A DNA stretch of 10,335 bases from Veillonella sp. (GTDB lineage Bacteria; Bacillota; Negativicutes; Veillonellales; Veillonellaceae). The position numbers and the translations under genes were made by a program. The DNA lies in the NCBI RefSeq assembly GCF_015058545.1, contig NZ_SVCB01000120.1:1-10335 (forward strand), given 5' to 3'. The notes below the pieces were generated by a model. The model was not told the DNA's origin, searched no databases, and saw only the letters and a program-made list of their open reading frames with translations. Of this stretch, positions 7,303-10,335 are shown one piece after another (the first letter of the stretch is position 1; every line of letters begins with the position of its first letter).

Positions 7303-8253
7303 CTATCGACCTCCTAACCGCCGTGCCTGGCGTAACTGCATCAGGTTCACGGAAAGCAAAATTAGAAAAGCCAATACCAAAAGTACCAAGGCCATAGCCG
7401 TAGCGCCCTCATAATCCACATAATTGAGTTTTTGCATGATTACATAAGACACCACTTGGGTCTGCGCCTTAGCGCTGTTCCCCGAAATATAGATAACGCT
7501 ACCGTACTCACCAAGCCCACGGGCAAAAGCCAGGGCAAAACCGGCAAGGCCGGCCGGTAAGATTTCCGGTAAAATAATGCGTCTGAAAATCGTAAAGTTA
7601 GAAGCCCCTAAAACAGCGCCCGCTTCTTCGTAAGAGCCGTCCAGTTTTGCCAACACGGGCTCTACGGAACGAACGACGAAAGGAATACCGACAAATACCA
7701 ACGCGATGATGATACCAATCTTGGTATACACAATGGATACGCCCAGTTTTACCAAGGCACTGCCTAAAAGGCCTGTCTCGGAATAGAGTTTGGATAAGGT
7801 AATCCCCGCTACAGCCGTCGGTAAGGCAAAAGGCAACTCAATAAGGCTGTCGATGATGCGCCGTCCCGGGAAGGTGTAGCGCACCAAAATCCACGCCAAT
7901 AAGGTACCGAAAACCAAATTTATGCTAGCTGCCGCAAAGGCCGTCATGATGCTCGTCGCAAAAGCATGCCATACTACGGGTTTGGAAATAGCTTTTACGA
8001 ATTCAGCCGGTGGAATTTGAAGGGCAAAACCCAGTACCGTGCCGATCGGCAAAATGACGATAATCGACAAGATGGTCAATGTCACGCCCATGGTTAGACC
8101 AAAACCGGGTAGTAAACGCGGTGTTTTTGCTTTTTTACCGCTGCCTTTCTTCTTTGGTGAATCCGGCAGCACCGGAACGGTTCGTTTATGTTCAACCGCT
8201 GTTATAGAATTCGTCGTCTGATTGATTTCATTTGTTTGATTCTGCTCGTTCAT
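7303..8253 (-). CDS. cysT: Sulfate ABC transporter permease (CysT/CysU) with polar N-terminal extension
   Basis: This is the second channel-forming membrane subunit of the sulfate importer. Of 316 residues, about six hydrophobic segments start near residue 52. The EAA loop (YEEAGAVLGASNFTIFRRIILPEI) is at about 208-231, followed by the FARGLGEYGSVIYISGN block typical of CysT. The first 50 residues are unusual for the family: an Asn/Gln/Thr-rich stretch (1-20), then a very basic KKKGSGKKAK patch (34-43), presumably cytoplasmic. The start at 8253 is supported by AGGAGG (8258-8263), 4 nt upstream and overlapping the sbp stop, which implies coupled translation with sbp. Confidence 0.94.
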   Translation of the reverse strand: MNEQNQTNEINQTTNSITAVEHKRTVPVLPDSPKKKGSGKKAKTPRLLPGFGLTMGVTLTILSIIVILPIGTVLGFALQIPPAEFVKAISKPVVWHAFATSIMTAFAAASINLVFGTLLAWILVRYTFPGRRIIDSLIELPFALPTAVAGITLSKLYSETGLLGSALVKLGVSIVYTKIGIIIALVFVGIPFVVRSVEPVLAKLDGSYEEAGAVLGASNFTIFRRIILPEILPAGLAGFALAFARGLGEYGSVIYISGNSAKAQTQVVSYVIMQKLNYVDYEGATAMALVLLVLAFLILLSVNLMQLRQARRLGGR

Positions 8254-8261
8254 AGCTCCTC

Positions 8262-9284
8262 CTATTCATCGCGAATTGTATCGAATAGGGCACCATCTAC
8301 GAAAAAGCGCTCATACGCAGCATTCCAGCCGCCAAAATCTCGAATTGTCACCATACGGGCCGGTGTAGGATATTCCGCGGCTACTTCCTTCATGACCTTT
8401 GCATTCGTCGGTCTGAAGCCGTATTTTGCAATCAATCGCTGACTGTCCGGTTCGTAAAGGTAGGCTAAATAATCACGAGCCACATCATAGGTGCCGTGTT
8501 TTTTGGCAATCTCCGCCACTACGGCTACGCTCGGTTCCGCCACAATGGAAACGGATGGCATAACAAGCTCGTATTCACCCGGATAGTGCTCCATGATTTG
8601 TTTAGCTTCGTTTTCCCACGCCAATAACACATCGCCCTGCTTGTTTTCAACAAAGGTCGTCGTCGACGCACGGGCCCCGGCATCCATAACGGTTACATTG
8701 TTATAGAGCTTTTTCACAAAATCAGTAGCCTTCGTCGTGTCATTGTCCGGTCCGCCGCCATACGCATAGGCGGCTAGGAAAATCCAGCAAGCGCCGCCGC
8801 TGCTCTTAGGATCCGGCGCGATTAAACGTACGCCCGGTTTTACCAAATCCGCCCAATCTTTGACTTGCAGCGGATTACCTTTGCGCACTAAAAATACGAC
8901 GGTCGACGTATACGGTGCGGAGTAGTTCGGTAGTTCCGACTCCCAATTCGGATCTAACAAATGAACCTTTTGCAATAAATTTACGTCATGGGCCAGTGCC
9001 AAGGTCACCACGTCCGCGTCAAATCCTTCTACCACAGCTCTCGCCTGATTGCCTGAGCCCCCATGGGATTGATGGATTTCTACGTCCTTACCGGTTCGTT
9101 CTTTATAATATTTTGAAAAATCGGCATTATATGCCTCATAAAACTCTCGTGTCGGGTCATAGGACACATTCGTCAGTGTTGTCACGTTAGCGTTATTCTC
9201 CGACGAAAATGAATGACCGGCTCCCCATAGCATAGCCCCCACTATGCCAACCGACAGAAGTGTATACCAGCCTTTTCGTTTCAT
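8262..9284 (-). CDS. sbp: Periplasmic sulfate-binding protein (Sbp)
   Basis: Sbp captures sulfate outside the cytoplasmic membrane and delivers it to CysTW. The 340 residues begin with a basic N-region (MKRK), a hydrophobic core (about 7-22) and a probable cleavage site near 23-28. There is no cysteine, so it is not a lipoprotein. The mature protein carries the family blocks SYDPTRE (41-47), SHGGSG (73-78), a YTSTVVFLVRKGNP block (125-138), PKSSGGA (159-165), GARASTTTFV (203-212) and AWENEA (222-227), close to E. coli Sbp in order and wording. GAAGG (9293-9297) is 8 nt before the ATG. It is the first gene of the operon. Thiosulfate-binding CysP is the alternative; the blocks fit Sbp better. 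Confidence 0.95.
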   Translation of the reverse strand: MKRKGWYTLLSVGIVGAMLWGAGHSFSSENNANVTTLTNVSYDPTREFYEAYNADFSKYYKERTGKDVEIHQSHGGSGNQARAVVEGFDADVVTLALAHDVNLLQKVHLLDPNWESELPNYSAPYTSTVVFLVRKGNPLQVKDWADLVKPGVRLIAPDPKSSGGACWIFLAAYAYGGGPDNDTTKATDFVKKLYNNVTVMDAGARASTTTFVENKQGDVLLAWENEAKQIMEHYPGEYELVMPSVSIVAEPSVAVVAEIAKKHGTYDVARDYLAYLYEPDSQRLIAKYGFRPTNAKVMKEVAAEYPTPARMVTIRDFGGWNAAYERFFVDGALFDTIRDE

Positions 9285-9303
9285 AGATATAACCTTCTAT
9301 CTT

Positions 9304-9338
9304 TTAATACTCTCTCTTATTGTTAAAACTCTCTCTTA
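9304..9338. repeat. 16-bp direct repeat at the sbp translation start region
   Basis: TTAATACTCTCTCTTA (9304-9319) recurs as TTAAAACTCTCTCTTA (9323-9338), one mismatch, 19-bp period. On the minus strand each copy reads TAAGAGAGAGT followed by A/T, and the nearer copy lies just ahead of the sbp ribosome binding site (9293-9297). It could tune translation or bind a regulator; neither is shown. Confidence 0.85.
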
Positions 9339-9359
9339 GGCCGTTACTCGTGCTCGGCC
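9339..9359 (-). promoter_or_regulatory. Leader hairpin upstream of sbp
   Basis: GGCCG (9339-9343) pairs with CGGCC (9355-9359) around an 11-base loop in the transcribed leader of sbp. It directly abuts the duplicated element at 9323-9338. There is no T-run after it on the minus strand, so it is not an attenuator by itself. Confidence 0.4.
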
Positions 9360-9427
9360 GCAGCTTCTTTCCCAAATCAATCTGCTATATTACGGAATGT
9401 TTTTGTTTCAGGGATTAATGTTTTCTG

Positions 9428-9451
9428 AAAATTCTTAATTCCTATAATTTT
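9428..9451. promoter_or_regulatory. AT-rich dyad in the sbp leader, possible operator
   Basis: AAAATT (9428-9433) and AATTTT (9446-9451) form a dyad with a 12-bp centre. Inside it, the minus strand reads ATAGGAATT (9437-9445), which resembles one half of the CymR cysteine-regulon box of Bacillus/Staphylococcus. The other half of that box is not recognisable, so an operator is only a suggestion. Confidence 0.25.
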
Positions 9452-9465
9452 AACAGGTATTTAAG

Positions 9466-9480
9466 GCGCACGGAGTGCGC
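9466..9480. promoter_or_regulatory. Perfect GC-rich hairpin near the predicted 5' end of the sbp transcript
   Basis: GCGCAC (9466-9471) and GTGCGC (9475-9480) form a 6-bp stem with a GGA loop (TCC in the minus-strand RNA) in an otherwise very AT-rich tract. With transcription starting near 9494 it would sit about 14 nt from the RNA 5' end, a place where a hairpin can stabilise the message. Confidence 0.5.
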
Positions 9481-9500
9481 AAAATGTAAAGCTGTGTTTG

Positions 9501-9529
9501 ATTGTACTTTTTAAATCATACATTGTCAA
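9501..9529 (-). promoter_or_regulatory. Sigma-70/A-type promoter for the sulfate operon
   Basis: The minus strand has TTGACA (complement of 9524-9529), a 17-nt spacer and TACAAT (complement of 9501-9506): six of six and five of six consensus matches at ideal spacing. The predicted start is near 9494, about 210 nt before the sbp ATG, giving an unusually long untranslated leader. No equally good promoter is visible elsewhere on the minus strand. Confidence 0.8.
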
Positions 9530-9547
9530 TAGGATATGAATCATTTA

Positions 9548-9576
9548 CAGACAATATAAATACTATAGTTTATTAT
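9548..9576 (+). promoter_or_regulatory. Possible divergent plus-strand promoter
   Basis: CAGACA (9548-9553), a 17-nt spacer and TATTAT (9571-9576) would start a transcript near 9583, running away from the sulfate operon. The -35 matches only four of six positions, and AT-rich DNA produces such matches by chance. Confidence 0.25.
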
Positions 9577-9639
9577 ATATGTTTTTAATTGAATATATTT
9601 CTCAAAATATTCTGTCTATATTTTGGATTATAGGAGATT

Positions 9640-9693
9640 ATGTGGCTGTTTTTAGCGTTATATGGGGGATTTGGTGTATCTATTATAATTTAA
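9640..9693 (+). CDS. Candidate 17-residue hydrophobic peptide
   Basis: ATG at 9640 opens a reading frame MWLFLALYGGFGVSIII ending at TAA 9691-9693. AGGAG (9632-9636) lies upstream at a rather short 3-nt distance. The peptide has no charged residue and could only be a membrane or leader peptide. It lies downstream of the possible plus-strand promoter at 9548-9576. I do not recognise it, and such a short frame can arise by chance in AT-rich sequence. Confidence 0.18.
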   Translation: MWLFLALYGGFGVSIII

Positions 9694-9725
9694 ATGAATT
9701 TATTTATCAGTAAATATAGAGTGAT

Positions 9726-9743
9726 TCTATTATATATAATAGA
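9726..9743. repeat. 18-bp perfect AT palindrome
   Basis: TCTATTATATATAATAGA is its own reverse complement. It lies in the AT-richest part of the window, followed by an alternating TA tract (about 9745-9756). It could be a protein-binding or easily melted site; no function can be assigned. Confidence 0.6.
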
Positions 9744-9820
9744 TAATATATATATGTATTTAGGGCATTCATGGGTTTGGTTTTTCAAATTTAGGGGTGA
9801 TGGGGTAAGCCGGATTGGTT

Positions 9821-9839
9821 CACACGCTGCGATAGTGTG
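9821..9839. repeat. Short hairpin at the edge of the repeat region
   Basis: CACAC (9821-9825) pairs with GTGTG (9835-9839). The loop contains GCTGCGATA, which resembles the GCTGCGGTAG segment of the 47-bp repeat starting at 9881, so this may be a decayed relative of that repeat. Confidence 0.35.
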
Positions 9840-9880
9840 GTTAATTAGTTGATGATATAGGGGCTAGAGGAAGAAAGCAC

Positions 9881-9927
9881 TATTGATTTAGGACCTCGCC
9901 GCATTGCTTCGCTCGCTGCGGTAGAGG
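9881..9927. repeat. 47-bp dispersed repeat, copy 1
   Basis: Copy 1 matches copy 2 at 9969-10015 in 42 of 47 positions. It can fold with an inner stem CCGCA/TGCGG (9899-9903 with 9917-9921) and an outer CCTC/GAGG (9894-9897 with 9924-9927). The loop contains GCTTCGCTCG (9906-9915). Confidence 0.85.
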
Positions 9928-9933
9928 GAGTTA

Positions 9934-9948
9934 TCATAGATTCTATGA
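9934..9948. repeat. Hairpin between the two 47-bp repeats
   Basis: TCATAG (9934-9939) and CTATGA (9943-9948) form a perfect 6-bp stem around ATT, midway between the two repeat copies. Confidence 0.5.
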
Positions 9949-9968
9949 GCTGTAATGGCGTAATGCTC

Positions 9969-10015
9969 TATTGTTTTAGGGCGTAGCCGCATTGCTTCGC
10001 TCGCTACGGTAGAGG
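9969..10015. repeat. 47-bp dispersed repeat, copy 2
   Basis: This second copy starts 88 bp after the first. Several differences fall in the stem. It can instead fold as CGTAGC/GCTACG (9982-9987 with 10003-10008). Alternatively, in minus-strand RNA, it keeps the copy-1 inner stem with one G-U pair. GCTTCGCTCG is conserved at 9994-10003. Confidence 0.85.
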
Positions 10016-10051
10016 TATTTAGTCCCGCAGAGTATTATGCGCCTGTTCAGC

Positions 10052-10186
10052 GACTTACCTATCATTCTCGCCATCGCTTCGCTCGGCTCGAAAGAAAGTG
10101 ATGCAATACGATTTGCGCGTCGCTTTGCTCCTTCAAATCGTTTGCCCTACTTTTCCCAAGGCCAAGGCCTGGTCGGATAGGTAGTC
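10052..10186. repeat. Multi-branched inverted-repeat element (structured RNA or small mobile repeat)
   Basis: Outer arms GACTTACCTATC (10052-10063) and GATAGGTAGTC (10176-10186) pair over 11 bp with one bulged T. Inside are three hairpins. At 10073-10102, ATCGC pairs GTGAT and TTCG pairs CGAA. At 10103-10145, a 12-bp stem with one bulge is formed by GCAA-ACGATTTG and CAAATCGT-TTGC. At 10157-10172, CCAAGG pairs CCTGG around a 6-base loop, with one bulged A. GCTTCGCTCG recurs at 10076-10085, and a degenerate form at 10122-10131. No reading frame of note is present. I do not recognise a known RNA family (not tmRNA, SRP RNA or RNase P by their conserved segments). Confidence 0.6.
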
Positions 10187-10221
10187 AAGACAATAAAAAA
10201 AGGGTTCTATAATTTATTTTG

Positions 10222-10274
10222 GGGCGCTAAAGAGAAACGCTAGTTGCGTGTCCTCTTGGCGCCTACTTTTTTTT
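10222..10274 (+). terminator. Rho-independent terminator, plus strand, no coding gene upstream
   Basis: GGCGCTAA (10223-10230) pairs with TTGGCGCC (10256-10263), then GAG with CTC after one bulged A, with an inner ACGC/GCGT stem (10237-10240 with 10246-10249). Eight T residues follow at 10267-10274. The T-G pair at 10228/10258 is a U-G wobble only in plus-strand RNA, which agrees with the T-run direction. A perfect TATAAT (10208-10213) sits just upstream. The terminated transcript would be a noncoding RNA or the leader of a gene beyond the right edge. Confidence 0.85.
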
Positions 10275-10302
10275 GCACAAAAAAAGATATATTGAATAAA
10301 AT
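10273..10302 (+). promoter_or_regulatory. Possible promoter for a gene beyond the right edge
   Basis: TTGCAC (10273-10278), an 18-nt spacer and TAAAAT (10297-10302) lie directly after the terminator T-run. A second -10-like TACAAT is at 10307-10312 without a good -35. Both matches are modest. Confidence 0.25.
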
Positions 10303-10335
10303 CCGATACAATAAAGGTGCTAACAATTAACGAAA

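Larger units (their letters stand above)
9285..10335. other. Noncoding region of about 1 kb upstream of the sulfate operon
   Basis: No reading frame with a credible start and family resemblance exists here on either strand, and I see no tRNA. It falls into three parts: the sbp promoter and leader (9285-9530), a strongly AT-rich tract (about 9530-9780), and a more GC-rich stretch full of repeats and hairpins (about 9815-10275) that ends in a plus-strand terminator. A structured RNA, a small non-autonomous repeat element, or the remains of one would all fit. Confidence 0.7.

Noticed and set aside
9726..9760. dif-like recombination site or replication origin in the AT palindrome
   Set aside because: The sequence does not match the Firmicutes dif consensus as I know it, and there are no DnaA-box clusters or dnaA/dnaN genes nearby.
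9881..10015. CRISPR array from the two 47-bp repeats
   Set aside because: There are only two imperfect copies, with a 41-bp interval that itself contains a palindrome, and no cas genes.

Overview
The window is one complete sulfate-uptake and sulfate-reduction operon on the minus strand, with a noncoding, repeat-rich stretch of about 1 kb upstream of it. The strong AGGAGG-type ribosome binding sites, the compact gene packing and the AT-rich spacers suggest a Firmicutes lineage. The sulfate-binding protein has a signal peptide with no lipobox cysteine, which suits a free periplasm. Together these point to a diderm Firmicute (Negativicutes, Veillonella-like). That placement is inference; no rRNA or marker gene is present.

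Layout by region. 1-195: three hairpins, of which the one at 137-175 is a clear minus-strand terminator for the operon. 196-9284: eight intact minus-strand genes, in transcription order sbp (9284-8262), cysT/cysU (8253-7303), cysW (7301-6465), cysA (6339-5236), aprA-like (5088-3316), aprB-like (3319-3005), cysD (2931-2032) and cysN (1884-196). 9285-10335: no convincing gene. It holds a good minus-strand promoter (9501-9529), a leader of about 210 nt before sbp, an AT-rich tract, two 47-bp repeats, a multi-branched inverted-repeat element, and a plus-strand terminator (10222-10274) with no coding gene before it.

How the genes work together. Sbp binds sulfate outside the inner membrane, CysT/CysW form the channel and CysA drives import. 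CysD/CysN turn sulfate and ATP into adenylylsulfate (APS), with GTP hydrolysis. The AprA/AprB-like pair then reduces APS to sulfite. No APS kinase (CysC), APS/PAPS reductase (CysH) or sulfite reductase is present, so the operon is built to stop at sulfite without making PAPS. The AprAB pair is of the type best known from dissimilatory sulfate reducers, but its neighbours (a high-affinity sulfate ABC importer and CysDN rather than the Sat-type sulfurylase) point to assimilation.

The most interesting unexplained sequence lies in the spacers. All three inter-gene gaps above 100 bp and the sbp leader carry their own short direct duplications, and the right-hand noncoding region looks like structured RNA or a small non-autonomous repeat element.
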